Positions 11,101 through 22,283 of a DNA stretch of 64,000 bases are shown piece after piece (positions within the stretch are counted from its first letter, which is position 1; the number at the start of each line of letters is the position of its first letter). The notes below the pieces were generated by a model. The model made no database searches and had not been told where the DNA came from. It saw only the letters and a list, made by a program, of their open reading frames with translations. A program made the position numbers and the translations under genes. This DNA is from Isoetes taiwanensis (Eukaryota > Streptophyta > Lycopodiopsida > Isoetales > Isoetaceae), in NCBI GenBank assembly GCA_021234155.1, contig JAJEKV010000004.1:10358109-10422108 (forward strand). The letters run 5' to 3'.

Positions 11101-14100
11101 ACATTGTGACAGACACAATAAAGTACAATTTGTGGTTTCTGCAAAGCTATGCTCATATGAACCCACGTGCACACAGGGAACTGGAGTTTTGTTTGAACGT
11201 TATGGTTTTCCAATATTTCTACTTTCAGAGAAGGAAACTAAAAGCCTTCAGCAGGTATATCAGATCTGGTTTGCTATTTTCTTGATACTTATCTTCTAAA
11301 GAATCTTGACCTTGCTATTTTTCTTTGTTGAAACCCAATAAGATTGCAGCAGAAAACCAAGCAAGGAATTATGAACATCCTGTCCATGTGGCTGAATTTG
11401 ACTTTGTCATGCAGGTAGGCTTATGAGTCGCTGAAAAGAATATTGACTGTTGCTGAGTCGCTTACATGCTTTGTATTGCAGACAACGAAGTCTGGGACAC
11501 ATACATCAGAATCTTGTCTTAAGGAATTATCTTGCTTACCTTTGGGGGGATATAGGTTTGGTCCATTCCTCACTCTGCTATTTTGTTATTAAAAAAGGAT
11601 GTGTATCGTGGGTTTCATAATTCCTGGTGTTGAAGATAATAATATAACAACTATTTAATGTCTTATGTAAGAAGAAATTCAAGGACACATCCTAATTGCT
11701 GGATATGCAGCGTCTGGTCTGCACTTCCTCCGCTCAAGTCATCAGCATCTGTTACCAAACCTATTCTTTTGGTGATGGCATCAATGGACTCTGCGAGCTT
11801 CTTCCGGGATGTAACCCTTGGAGCAGATTCTTCCCTATCTGTGAGTAGTCTTTCATTTAATTTCTTCGCACTTGGCTGCTCAGTAGTTATGGTGACTTTA
11901 CAGGGGATGATATTTTTTCATTTAATTTCTTCGCACTTGGCTGCTCAGTAGTTATGGTGACTTTACAGGGGATGATATCTTTACTAGCAGCTGTGGACGC
12001 CCTTGCAAAAGTGAACCAGAGCACGAGTTTCAGTAAGCAGGTATGTTATCATTGCCACGTTTATGTGTTTTTGATTGCATCTGCATTTAGTCAGCGCTAG
12101 GGCGGCTCATTACACACTAGCTTTATGTTGATTGTTTTTATCTCAAAATTTTTAAGTGTTAACTTACCATCTAATATGGTACCAGAGCCTGTTTGAAGGC
12201 AAAGAGGGTGAAAACTAGCCCGTTTTCAATTTTCTTTGGAGAGCACTTTAAATTGAGGATTCAGCCAGAAGAGTGGATTTATGCTGGTTCTTCATTAAGC
12301 CATTATCTGTTGCAGCGATCGAAATTTTTTGAATTGCATTTCTCGAAGAGAAGGGCTGCTTTAGGAGAGATATTCTTGAAGAATTTTGCAGAAAGTCTTG
12401 AGAATTGATCTGGGTGGGTCGTCTTTGGCCATAGGTTGAACTTCAAATAATGGATTATTCAATGTGCTGTGTTTTTCTGGGGTTCTTGCAGTCTTTCCTC
12501 TGGCATTCCAAGTAGATCTGAGTGGATACATTGTGATTCAGCAAGCTCTCGAGGAGGATTGATCAGGTTTAGGTGACGTTAAGTCTGAGCTGTCCTCTAC
12601 AGTGAGTTCTCAGTTGGAGTTGGTTGCACATAACCAAATCTTCTCAGCTTTTGTCGGCATATGACATTAAATTTGACTCAACTTGCAGCTTCGCAGTTAC
12701 AGTTGTGACACGCATCAATCCCTGGAAGCTGAGCCGGAGTCCTATTCGTAGTGGTACTAATCATAGAACTTGGGGAGGCTATGTTGTGGTCTTTCTCAGG
12801 TTGAAGAATCTGGGTTGTGTTCGTAAGCGCATTCAATGAGCTTAATTACAAGATAAAGATGTTATAATAGCAAAGAACACATCAATAATGCGAGGAGAAA
12901 ACTAGAGTCTTACGCATCTCGTTTCAGGCTTCGAAGAACAAACTTGCAGCAAGGAGGGAGAGAGCTAGAAGTGCAGCTTCTGCTAGTCATCATGAAGACG
13001 TGTTCGTGTATTAGACCTGATGACTACATCAGATACGGGTGTTGGCAGGTTGGTGTGGACATGTATAACGGTGAATAGATGGTGATACATTGTCGGGCAC
13101 GTAATATATTTGTATATTACACTATAAAGCAGCAGTTAGAGTTGACACTTTTGTGCATGGGTTTCCAATCGCCTTAGGCTGCTCTTTCCGGAAGAGAGGA
13201 AGAAAGAAAGAAAGAAGATTTATTACATAGGGTATGAGACCAAGAACATACAAAATTAAGGATCTGCAAGAAGGGTGAAAGCCTGCAAAACACTCAAAAA
13301 GGACTAATACTGAAACAACTAACCAAAATCAGTAAGAGATTCCTAGGAAGATGATCCAATTGCCATCCTAGTTGCTCCTAGGAATGATTTGATATCAGCA
13401 TTTGGCCGTTTTTGAACTCCAAGGATATTGCACTCTATTGAAGACCTCTATGAGACCAGATACGTAAGCTTGCATGTGCCTCCTAGTCATTTAACATAAA
13501 CTAGGAGGATTTTGCCATCTATTAAAACCTTTATAAACCAGATGCATAGCATTATAAGCTTGCAAGAAGGGCATGTGTCTCCTAGTCATTTAACATAAAC
13601 TATTGCTAAAAAAACATACTCAAGAATCTTACTGGGAATTTCATAAAAAGATGTTCCATTTGCTATCCTGGCCGCTCTAATCTGATGTCAGCATTTTGCC
13701 CTTTTTGCTTTCTGTCAAGCGTTTTCGTCTAAACGGACTGCTTGTGTCTTTCAGTCCCCGACTGTTTTATCCTCTTGGTCGTTAACGTGACTCCCTTTAT
13801 ATCTGGAAATTGTTTCCTTTGTAGCGGACCAGTGGTTGCAGAGCTGTTTCATGAAGCTATTTGCATTGGTTTCTGGCAGATTTGGTCAAATAATGTTATA
13901 AAGCCTATGCATAAAGCCGGCGTTTTTATGAATCTCGCAAATTACCGCTTAACTTATGATTGGGCATGTGATGGCAAAACTTTATGGGCCCGCATTGGAA
14001 ATGGTACTGAGTGATTTTGCAGAAAATCGTAGCCTTAGAGCTAAGAAACAAGCTGGTTTCAGGAAGAACTTCTCCACAATTGATCATATTTTTTCTTTAA

Positions 14101-17100
14101 GGGCAATTATTGAAGAAGTGAAGGCAAGAAAGTTTGTTGCTATTTTGTTGCTTTTCGAAAAGCCTTTGATACTGCTCCTTGCAAGAAGCTAATCAGCTTA
14201 TATGCCATAATTTGGAGTGGCTTTATGTATCAAATGCGTGAGGAAATCCCGTCAAAGATCTGTTTGTTAGAAAGAAATTTTGTAAGGATAGTTTCCTAAA
14301 TATTTCAGCAGATGGTTTCATCATAAGGCCTGGATATTTGGATATTGACCTGTTAGATCTATATGCTGACGTGTATGATGATGTCACACTGCTGACCTGG
14401 CACACTGTACGCTGCTGCTGACATGGCACTCTTCACATAAAAGTCACGCATATCTGTAGCTAGTTTGTTTTCCTAGAGCTAGGCACTCATACTTTATAGC
14501 TTTCTTCCACCATGATACATTACAATGTCTACATGGTATCAGAGCTTAGGCATGGCTGGGAGTTAGCATTAATAAAATTTTGTGAGGATTGAGTGCTTCT
14601 TGCTGAAAGTTTACAAGCTAAAACAGATTCAAGTTGGCTTTCCAACAAGCCAAGATTCATTGGAATCACACATTGTTGGGTAGAGCTTGCAATTTGTTTG
14701 CAAGAATTGCTCTAAAACGGGTCTAGAATGTGGTAGCTCAAAATCTATGCTGAGATTCATTCCATCTTGCAAGTTTTTTTTTTTCAAAAGAGAAAAGGGT
14801 CGGATCTGCAGTTTATTACTCGGATCTGGTGTTTACGGCAAAGATTTTGCCAGATTCCAAGTTTGGCGAAGATTTGGTATGCTTTTGGTATGTTTTTCTT
14901 TTTGTCGAAATTTTTTTAGTTCCGTTAAAGAATTTGGGGACATCAGTCCGCATCTTTGACGTAAAAGGTGTTCGACATTTGGCAAACGGCATCTGGAGTT
15001 GGGTTCGGATCTATAATTGTGGATGTGGTCTAAAAATTGGACGATTAGCTGCTGCAATTCACGAGCGAGCTTGAATCTGCAAAATATTTGCTTATAAGTG
15101 TCGACTCTTGAAGACATCTGCAGTTATAAGTTTCTTGATCTGTACTCTATACAAGGGAGTCCGATTTCTAGAAGGGTTAATATTCAAGGTCTATAGATGA
15201 GCTTCTGGAGAATTTCTTAAATTTGGGTCTTAATCCTTCTGGAGGGGCTTGCAGTACAGCAACCTGGGTACAGATTTGGGTCTATCTTTCAGGAGGGGAT
15301 TATCAGTCAGGAGGGGTTATGGCTTCTCTATACTCATGGGAGATTCTTACACATGATCTTCTCAATGGTGATAATTACTATTCCTGGTTTGATAATTTTG
15401 AGATTCATACTGGTCTCAATCTTTTGTCTGAAGTTCCGAAACCTGCTCTCCTGTTACTCCAGAGGACAAGCCGAAAGATTTCACTGCTCTCACTCTTCTT
15501 AAGACTACAGTTTCAGATGATTTCAAGAGAGATCTCAGAACTGTTAAGACATTTCACCATGCTTTGGAGTTTGTACAACAAAACTCTCTTCAGAAAGGAG
15601 CTTGGCATCAGGTTAATATTCAAAAGAAAATGCATAATCTCAAACTTCAGGATTATGCAAGCATATCTTGGTCAGCTGAAGACTCTAAGGGACAAGTACC
15701 TTGGTGCTGGTGGAAATATAGATGATGCTACTTTTACTATCCATGCTTTTAATGGTTTGACAAAAGAATATAGGTACATTGCTAATTACTATGAACTGGA
15801 GAAATGCATTAAGCTTACTTTTAATCAGATGCAGCAACAACTTATAGAGGCAGAAGCTAGGTACAAAATGGACGATCAGGTGGAAGCAGTAAACTACTAA
15901 GGTACTGAATTGTAGCCAAAAGGAACAGGATGTTGTCCAGTATCTTCAGAAACAAGCTCCCAGAAGCTAAAATTTTGAAACTCCAGGCAATGTTAAAGCA
16001 ATGAGTTCCAGCACTTACAGCAGCTAATCGTCATCTTGAGTTTTTGTTACAAGTTAATGAAGGTACAGAGCAGTCTCTAGAAAAAGTTACGCAACAGTTA
16101 TAGCATTCTCTGGATACATCTATGGTGCTGGAAAAAGCCGTGGGAGTAGCAAATGCAAAGCTACAGCTTAGTGAAAGAACAGTAGCAGCGCTATGTTCTT
16201 CATTGGAAAAGGAGAGACTCATTCTTGAGGATCTAGTTGACGCCTCTGAGCCAATATCTGGTGTTTTCTATCTTCCAATTCCTGGAATTGATGATAATTC
16301 TCATTTGTTTGGTACTTCCTGTGATTATCTGAGGTCTCAATTTGGACAGAGCCATCACCTAGAGTTAGATAAAGTGCAGCAGGTTTTTGTCATGATGATT
16401 ATTCTATTTGTGATGTTTGGGATGAGGTTGCAGGTGTGGCAGATCCAGAGAGGGCAGCAAAGGAATGTTGTTTAGATTTAAATCTGTTGCATGAAGATCA
16501 GCTTATTAGAGAAGAGCAATCGAGAGAAGAGCAATCTGCAGGGAATATACGAGGCATTATGGAACTCGATGCACAGTTTCAAATGCTTCAGCAATCTTTT
16601 ATATCTGAACTGAACCTACTACATTATTAAAGGCAGATACCATTGTCTTTTTAGAGACCCCACATCTCTATGGCAGCTGGTGGAATATCACGATCCGAAA
16701 TTGTCTCTCACTTTGTATATGAACGATCAGAAAGGAGAACCATACTCAAACAAAAGAATCCAATGGGCTTGAAGCAAATAGAACTTACCAATTTCTTTTC
16801 GTCTGAGTCAAATGATGAACAGATCATGGTGGAGGCATCATGGAAAAGGAAGTATCTTGACCCTAAAGCTGTGACTTTGGCACCGTCTAAGAAGATAAAA
16901 TGATCAGCAGTTGCAAAACATAAAAAGTCTTTCCAGAACAGGCCAAGCATCAAGCATCAAAGCAAGTCAAAAAGGGGTATTATGAATTACTTTGCTGCAG
17001 TCACAGGAACAAATGGGCTACTCCCATCAAACCCTACCTGAGCAGATTTTTACTAGAAGTGTAGATTAATATTTTTGTTTGTATACTTTAGATAACAAGG

Positions 17101-20100
17101 GGTTTTCCTCTTGGCTCTTGAATATTGTACGTGGTATCGACTCTTTGGGTCTTTCGCGGACGTTACTGTTTCTTTCTAAAACCCTCCTGGAGGTCTTTAA
17201 TATTGCATGTGTCGTGGACCCTTTGGGTCTTCCGCAGACGTTATCCTTCCTTCCTCCCTCCCTTCCCCTCCCTCCCTCCCTCCCTTTCTTCCATTACATC
17301 AAATCCCTGTTATGACTCTTCACTAACAGGGAAAATTGAAGATGTGTGCGCTTGCCATTGGCATTTTGCACTGCTGATAACAATTTTGAACAAGTTTATG
17401 AACAACAATGCACATTTCTGGTCCTAATAAATCACGGGCGGCTGCAGAGTTGTTGGGTCAATGCTATCTTCCTTTTATGACCTAGTAGGCAGGGCAGGTA
17501 AAGATCCACCACGTCTAGATCACATAACGAGCATGTTCAGTCTTATAACCCGGTCGTATGCAATAACAGCATCAGCTGAAATATTAAGGAGGAGCACGTT
17601 TGTGTTTAAACCACTTGTAATGAATAAAGTATATAGAATAAATTGTGCTAAAGATCATGCTATTTTATCCGCACAATAAATAAATATGTACATGCTGTAA
17701 GATTCGGCAGTTCAATATGTAACATACACATGTTACCTGACATACTTATTTACTCATCTGAAGGTTATATTCTTATTATCTACGGGTGAGGCATGGGGTT
17801 ACCTTGGCAGTCGGAGTTTTTTGAGAGAGCTTGAAACTGGTGGTGCATCAATTGCAGGACTAAACGCTTCTCAAATCTATCAGGTAAATGCTTGAGATTC
17901 TTTGTCAACTTTTATTGCTTATTTGCTTTCACATGGGAGTTACACAATTTGTAATAAGCCACTTGTAATTAATAGAGTACATCGATAAAGGTGAGCTAAT
18001 TGAGTCACCCATTGTAGACGAGTGGTTGATATCATCGTGCATGTTATCATACGGACTTGGCTCATTAATGTACACTCGTTTTTATGACAGCAAGTAGTTC
18101 CTATTCTCGTCTCCATTCATCACGATACTGATCATTCTTTAGTCCTGTTCCTTTTATCATGGCATGAGAACCTTTTGAATCATAGAGAGTAATGACAAGG
18201 AGACCTGCTTTGCGTGCGGAGTAGGACTTTTTAAAGTGGCGCCATAGATCCTGAAAATCTTCAAATTTGTTCAACTGCTCCCAAAAGCTTTGTCGCATTA
18301 AACATTTTCATCAAGGCCACTGCTGTTGAATTTTCAGCAAACTTTGGATCCTTGTACTTCGGGAATCTGATTTCAGCACTTTCCCATCTTACTTTTAAAT
18401 CAAACAAATTTTTGTGAAACTTTTCCATGATTTGTAATTAAATGGAGTCAACTTTGCATCCTTGGGTTTGTTATCCATTTAATCTTTCATTTGCTTTCAC
18501 AAGTAGGAGTTCCAGGTTTGTGTTTAAGCCACTTGTAATCAATGAAGTATTGAAAAACGTAAGCAAAAGAAGTGACAAAAACAACAGGAAGGAAGGAAGG
18601 AGGGAGGGAAGAGTTTATCGGGGCTGTCCTTTTTTTACCTTCCTGGCCATTTTTCGAGTGCCCCCAATGTTCCCTCCCGACTTCCTTTTCCTATTACTGT
18701 TTAATAAAGCCGGATCAAGTACGAGTCAACACCGTTTGCTTCAATTCTTGAGCACGTTTCTCTTGAGTTTGGTAAGTTCATATATATAAAAGCAAGGTAA
18801 TTCTGGTCTGGAAAGTTCATGAGCTGCCTTAGTGTGGTTGGGTCCCTGAAAAGACAGTGGTACCTTCCGCTTATTTTGTAGTATGCTGGACACAAGAAGA
18901 TAATGCATTCTTCTGATTCCACTGCCCCTAAGTTGTACATTTGACAGATTCTTTGTTCACGTGCCCTGCCTTGAATCTCTAACTGATGAGAGGAGACACG
19001 GAACTGCCCCAATACATTCCTGAGTTTATGCGACAAATGGGTATCTAAGTATGCAGGACGTCGAAGGGTCCCATCTCTGGATATTGTATCAGCCAAAGAC
19101 TGAAGTCTATGAAAATAAAGCAACACCATAAGAGCTTCAAGTTTCAGAGTATTGCAACACTATGTCATGTAGGATTGGGGGTTGGCTTCCGATCATCTTG
19201 ACATCATTAATTTTTGGACCCTCTCGAATTGATTCCATTCATCTTCTGTGAGACCAGGGGCCCAAACCTGTGCAGCCGCTGGTGGCTGGTTTAACCAAAG
19301 TATTATAGAGTTTAGTATTGACATCATACAACTGCCTCTGAAAGCATTGTCTCTCAACAAGATCCCATGAAGTGTAACCTTTAGCATGCGGCTGCTTTCA
19401 AACTAAACTTCGGTACTCCACTCGAAGGTATGTGTAGGCAGAACTAATTTCCACTGATTGCCCTAAATTCATGTTGATGTAAGACAGGCCTGGGAAAGAA
19501 CCAAATAATCTTTAATATAAGTATGATGTATAGGGACACTGGCCTAAATCACGGCATAATTATTGGAGGTTACCATGTGATGCTAATGGAACCTATTAGC
19601 TGGCAGTTAGGGATGCGGTATCTTTAACACTTCCCCTCTGATGGACCTGACCCGTAAACCAAGAACTCTGGATGGTTCTGGATCATCCATGGCAAACTGT
19701 ACAGGTGACAGTAGCACGAGGAGTTTAGCAAGAGTAGTTTGATATGACCAGAATAAGGAGGTTCATGGCATTCTTGTAACACGTAACATCTTTTTGTCGG
19801 TAGGCAATAGGCCTGTGGTATACGTTTTCTATATAAAAGGGATCCACTGAGTCTAACTACATTTGCGAGCAAACTGCTGATCAACCGAGTCTAACAGATT
19901 TAACACAGGGAAATGGCAATGCAAAAATTATTTTAATTGTAAAAAGGGTTTCCTGCTTCCCTTCCCTCTCTCCTTTCTGGTTCACTTGCTCGTGATAATG
20001 AATGTTCTTTCTTCGTGTTCAGTAATCACATATAAAAGCTTGTCATATGGTCTACTGCACACCCCAATCCATCAAGAGTGCTTCATATTAATGTCGCCTT

Positions 20101-22283
20101 GCCATGGACTTATCCTTTGGAATCCTAGAGGGATTTGTTAATGTTTTAAAACCCCAACATTTAATTGTCTGGATGCATGAATTGGACAAAGAAATAGAGA
20201 CAGACTAGAACATGAATTTCTGAAAAATCATGTACTTTTTTTTAGAAAAGGCTCAAAGGCATTTGATGCAGGTTATAGAAGTTGGTTCAGTGGGCCAAGC
20301 ATATATTGATGGCAGTACTACATTTTATGTGCATAATCATGAGAGAGTAAGTAATTAAATTTTTCATATTATGTTAAAGTTTCTGAGGCATTTCTTTTCT
20401 TGGTTTGTTGATTAATTCTGAAGGTAGAGAGGAAACAGATCACCAATAAGTGTATTACTTGTGCCACATTAACATCATTAACATTATATATACTATTTAC
20501 CTATTGTCTTCAATATTCTCCCTCAGATTCAATATATCCCCCCAAGCTGGAGATAAGACAAAACATTCATGTTTGATTGTTACAATTATGATACAAATGT
20601 GGGCTGTTTCCATCAGCCTCACCGCAATTTTTCCTTGCAGAAACCAACCTTTGGTTGGTTTCTTTGACAAACAAAGAACCAAAGATATCATGCAGTATGG
20701 AGAAGCTACCAAGATGATGGGGTGCAATCTAATGGTCAAGACAAAAAGCTTCATGCATATAAAGAAATTCGAAGAAAAATGAAAACTACCTTTGAGGAAG
20801 TTTCATATGAAACAGCTAAACCAGCAAAAAACCCTATGGACTTTGGTTATGGACTTTGGTAGCCAAAGGCCTTTAAAGTAGAAATCACATTTATGATATT
20901 GGCTTATCTGGAAAATATCATGGGAAATTTGGGCAAACTTAGAAGTCAAAGAGTGCAAAGTGCGTGTTGAAATAAAGGGGTGAATCTTATGGCCAAGATA
21001 AAGGGTTCATGTAGTAAAGAAATTTTAAAGGAAAATGTCAACTACATCCAAGGAAGTTTCATATGAAAGAGTCTTATCGCAAGCATATGTGTATGGTTTC
21101 TCCCTTTCCGGGATAACTCACATGATGATTTCAGTCTTCAGGTGCTATGGAAGAGCTGCTTCAGACTTTACAGCAATCTGCTAATATCTCTGCAAATGAG
21201 GCCATGCCCATTCAAGTGAAAATGGCTAGCAAGAATAATCCTGGAGTCCCTCCTTCCTCCCTCATGAGTTTTTTGCAAAAGGTATCTATTCACAGCATGC
21301 TATTATTTTTAAAGCTCCAATACTCTTCTTCGACTTCTCATTTCTTTAGTATTTCCTATAGGACCCATCTATTGCAGGAGTTGTCATTGAAGAATTTGAT
21401 AGCTCCTTTACGAACTATTACTTTCATAGTCATCTTGATGATGCAGGTATAGGTTTGCCTCACCTTATGTTCAGTTGAATTTGACCACTAACTTAGGTTC
21501 GTACTTATATGTAAATAGAAAATATCAACAAGGCGTCCATTACTGCAGCTGCTTCATTATTAGCACGGACAATTTTCCAGCTTGCAGCCAATGATACATC
21601 CGCAGATATACAGTCAATCAAAGCAAACTATACACTGGTTGATGAGCTTGTGGCCTGCCTCCTCATGGCTGATCCAGGCATGAAGTGTGCTGTTGTTAGC
21701 GAGCTGATGACACCAGCACAGGCAGTTCCCAACCATTATGTAGGGGTTTTTCTAGGAGAGCCTACATCATTGCCATTGTTAGAAAATGTTGATGATACCT
21801 CAAGGTTTGTGTGGAATTTCCTTACCGATCGGCTATATTCTCGCAAATTACGTGCTTCAAGTAATGAGAAATGTACAACATTTTGCACTGATGCAAATGA
21901 AGTCTGTCTTGGTGCAAAGTCATCGCAGAAGGGAACCTGCGTCCAGGCAACCACTAGGTCAGCCAATGATCTATAGCTGTGTCTTTCGCCAACCTAACTA
22001 TGTTGTATTTGCTGACAGGTATGTTCCTGTTTATTCGAGAAGGTTGCAGTATGACTCGTCTGGTTGGAGACTTCTACCTTTTGTTTCCAACCGTATGTTA
22101 GATGAGATTGATCCTGTATGGACTGAAAGTTTTTGGAAAACGCTAGGACTAAGAGTCTACTTGCAACAAAGTTCTAAGCTGGATGAATTGATTCTTGTGG
22201 GAGGTTGTAGTGTAATAATCCTCTCTTTTTTAGCTGTTGTAAGCACTAGGTCTCTCTTTAGAAAGCGTTTAAAACGAGCATAA
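8105..22283 (+). CDS. NCT: Nicastrin (gamma-secretase subunit)
   Basis: Nicastrin is the large glycosylated subunit of the intramembrane protease gamma-secretase and gates substrate entry. Sixteen exons join in frame: 8105-8153, 8308-8421, 9659-9776, 9835-9923, 9994-10058, 11177-11254, 11343-11414, 11482-11555, 11711-11840, 11969-12040, 17764-17883, 20272-20346, 21135-21281, 21362-21446, 21519-21957, 22019-22283. All introns are GT-AG and the sum is 1992 nt (663 aa), close to known plant nicastrins of roughly 670 aa. Visible landmarks are a signal peptide (residues 1-17, hydrophobic from MATLLLLHLLVAS), GNPCVRLISLSGEIGCGNPG, ESCLKELSCLPLGGY, the DYIGS-like motif GEAWGYLGS at about 295-303, a cysteine-containing luminal end, and one C-terminal transmembrane helix (about 633-652) followed by basic RKRLKRA. 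The ATG has G at +4. Introns range from 58 to 5723 bp; the longest hold transposons. No internal stop remains, so the gene looks functional. Identity is inferred from motif recall. Confidence 0.93.
10824..10895. repeat. 36 bp tandem duplication in nicastrin intron 5
   Basis: Two copies of a unit beginning TAGCTATTTA and containing CTTGGCTATTTAACACA follow one another (10824 and 10860) with a few substitutions. It lies deep in the intron and away from splice sites, so no effect is expected. Confidence 0.75.
11851..11979. repeat. 65 bp tandem duplication of the exon 10 acceptor
   Basis: A 65 bp segment ending in the splice acceptor CTTTACAG and the first bases of exon 10 (GGGATGATAT) is present twice, at 11851 and 11916. 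Only the second acceptor (AG at 11967-11968) leads into the full exon. Use of the first (AG near 11902-11903) would read GGG ATG ATA and soon meet a TAG in the second copy. Confidence 0.9.
12172..12840 (+). mobile_element. Possible copia-type leader with PBS-like site
   Basis: TGGTACCAGAGCC at 12177-12189 differs by one base from the plant copia primer-binding site TGGTATCAGAGC, which pairs with initiator-methionine tRNA. It is followed by several hundred bases with short ORFs, as in a retrotransposon leader, but no gag or LTR pair was found. It sits in nicastrin intron 10 and is probably an old relic. Confidence 0.35.
13466..13690. repeat. Degenerate repeated segments in intron 10
   Basis: CTCCTAGTCATTTAACATAAACTA occurs at about 13,480 and again at about 13,580. 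The neighbouring text around 13,350-13,410 and 13,635-13,700 is also partly repeated (GATGTCAGCATTTTGCC variants). This suggests a duplicated non-coding piece, possibly the untranslated tail of a transposon. Confidence 0.55.
13850..14290 (+). pseudogene. LINE reverse transcriptase fragment
   Basis: Split over three frames the codons give NNVIKPMHKAG..NLANYR, then IGHVMAKLYGPALEMVLSDF, then KKQAGFRKNFSTIDHIFSLR, then FRKAFDTAPCKKLI. This is the order of the N-terminal fingers and the KAFD region of non-LTR (LINE) reverse transcriptases, which copy element RNA at a nicked target. At least two frameshifts disrupt it and the catalytic YADD block is missing. It lies in nicastrin intron 10 and is truncated on the right where the copia-like LTR begins. 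Confidence 0.8.
14351..14533 (+). mobile_element. Candidate 5' LTR of a copia-like element
   Basis: A segment starting TGTTAGATC and ending ..TCTACA lies directly against the primer-binding site TGGTATCAGAGC at 14534-14545. TG..CA ends and adjacency to the site are what an LTR shows. The matching 3' LTR was not found downstream, so the left boundary is a guess. Confidence 0.4.
14534..14545 (+). other. Primer-binding site (initiator Met tRNA)
   Basis: TGGTATCAGAGC is exactly the sequence plant copia elements use to prime minus-strand DNA synthesis from initiator-methionine tRNA. Its position before a gag-like ORF at 15.3 kb supports the call. Confidence 0.75.
15316..15900 (+). pseudogene. Copia-like gag fragment (UBN2 type)
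   Basis: The region begins after LLNGDNYYSWFDNFEIHTGL, the start of copia gag proteins (LNGxNYxxW), and ends with YLGQLKTLRDKYLGAGGNID and GLTKEYRYIANYYELE, matching the UBN2 gag domain. Gag forms the particle that packages element RNA. The middle third (about 15,450-15,640) reads as unrelated text, showing two compensating frameshifts. No CCHC knuckle, protease, integrase or reverse transcriptase follows, so the element is a non-autonomous remnant within nicastrin intron 10. Confidence 0.75.
16031..16630 (+). pseudogene. Broken coiled-coil-like ORF
   Basis: Two overlapping frames can be joined: 16122 onward gives a Leu/Glu-rich stretch (LQLSERTVAALCSSLEKERL) then an acidic segment, and the frame at 16436-16630 continues with DLNLLHEDQLIREEQSREEQ and ends HY-stop. 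The heptad-like spacing suggests a coiled coil. The family is not recognised. It could be the 3' part of a retrotransposon ORF or a captured cellular gene fragment; its frameshifts argue that it is not translated whole. Confidence 0.35.
16670..16903 (+). CDS. Orphan small ORF with PIP-box-like motif
   Basis: This is a 77-codon ORF of unknown family. Residues 36-43 are QIELTNFF, which fits the PCNA-interacting peptide pattern QxxLxxFF. The C-terminus is rich in lysine (SWKRKYLDP..APSKKIK), as many PIP boxes are followed by basic residues. It lies in nicastrin intron 10 downstream of copia debris, so it may be the last exon of a captured cellular gene rather than a gene in its own right. A chance match is possible. 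Confidence 0.25.
   Translation: MAAGGISRSEIVSHFVYERSERRTILKQKNPMGLKQIELTNFFSSESNDEQIMVEASWKRKYLDPKAVTLAPSKKIK
17131..17292. repeat. Partial duplication and CCTTCC-type polypyrimidine tract
   Basis: ACTCTTTGGGTCTTTCGCGG at about 17,140 is repeated with changes at about 17,218 (CCCTTTGGGTCTTCCGCAG), a period of roughly 79 bp. A C/T-only run of CCTT and CCCTCC words follows at 17,247-17,292. A complementary purine run lies at 18,588-18,611. Confidence 0.6.
18701..19387 (-). pseudogene. LINE ORF2 C-terminal fragment
   Basis: On the minus strand QVWAPGLTEDEWNQFERVQK is followed, after a frame break, by QGRAREQRICQMYNLGAVES and EECIIFLCPAYYKISGRYH. This is the C-terminal end of plant L1-type LINE proteins, with the zinc-knuckle-like CxxC...H/C box (LCxxC..ETEEHFLLxCP). 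It is in nicastrin intron 11, opposite in orientation to the LINE piece at 13.9 kb, so two separate insertions or an inversion are implied. The first histidine of the box has been lost. Confidence 0.75.
19624..19884 (-). pseudogene. Gypsy integrase zinc-finger fragment
   Basis: The codons RCYVLQECHEPPYSGHIKLL match the start of the HHCC zinc finger of Ty3/gypsy integrases (LQECHDSPxxGHxG). The first two histidines are present, but the CxxC half is lost to frameshift. It is a short relic in nicastrin intron 11. Confidence 0.6.

Noticed and set aside
10950-11285. 111-codon ORF as an independent gene
   Set aside because: It is intron 5 sequence running over nicastrin exon 6 in another frame.
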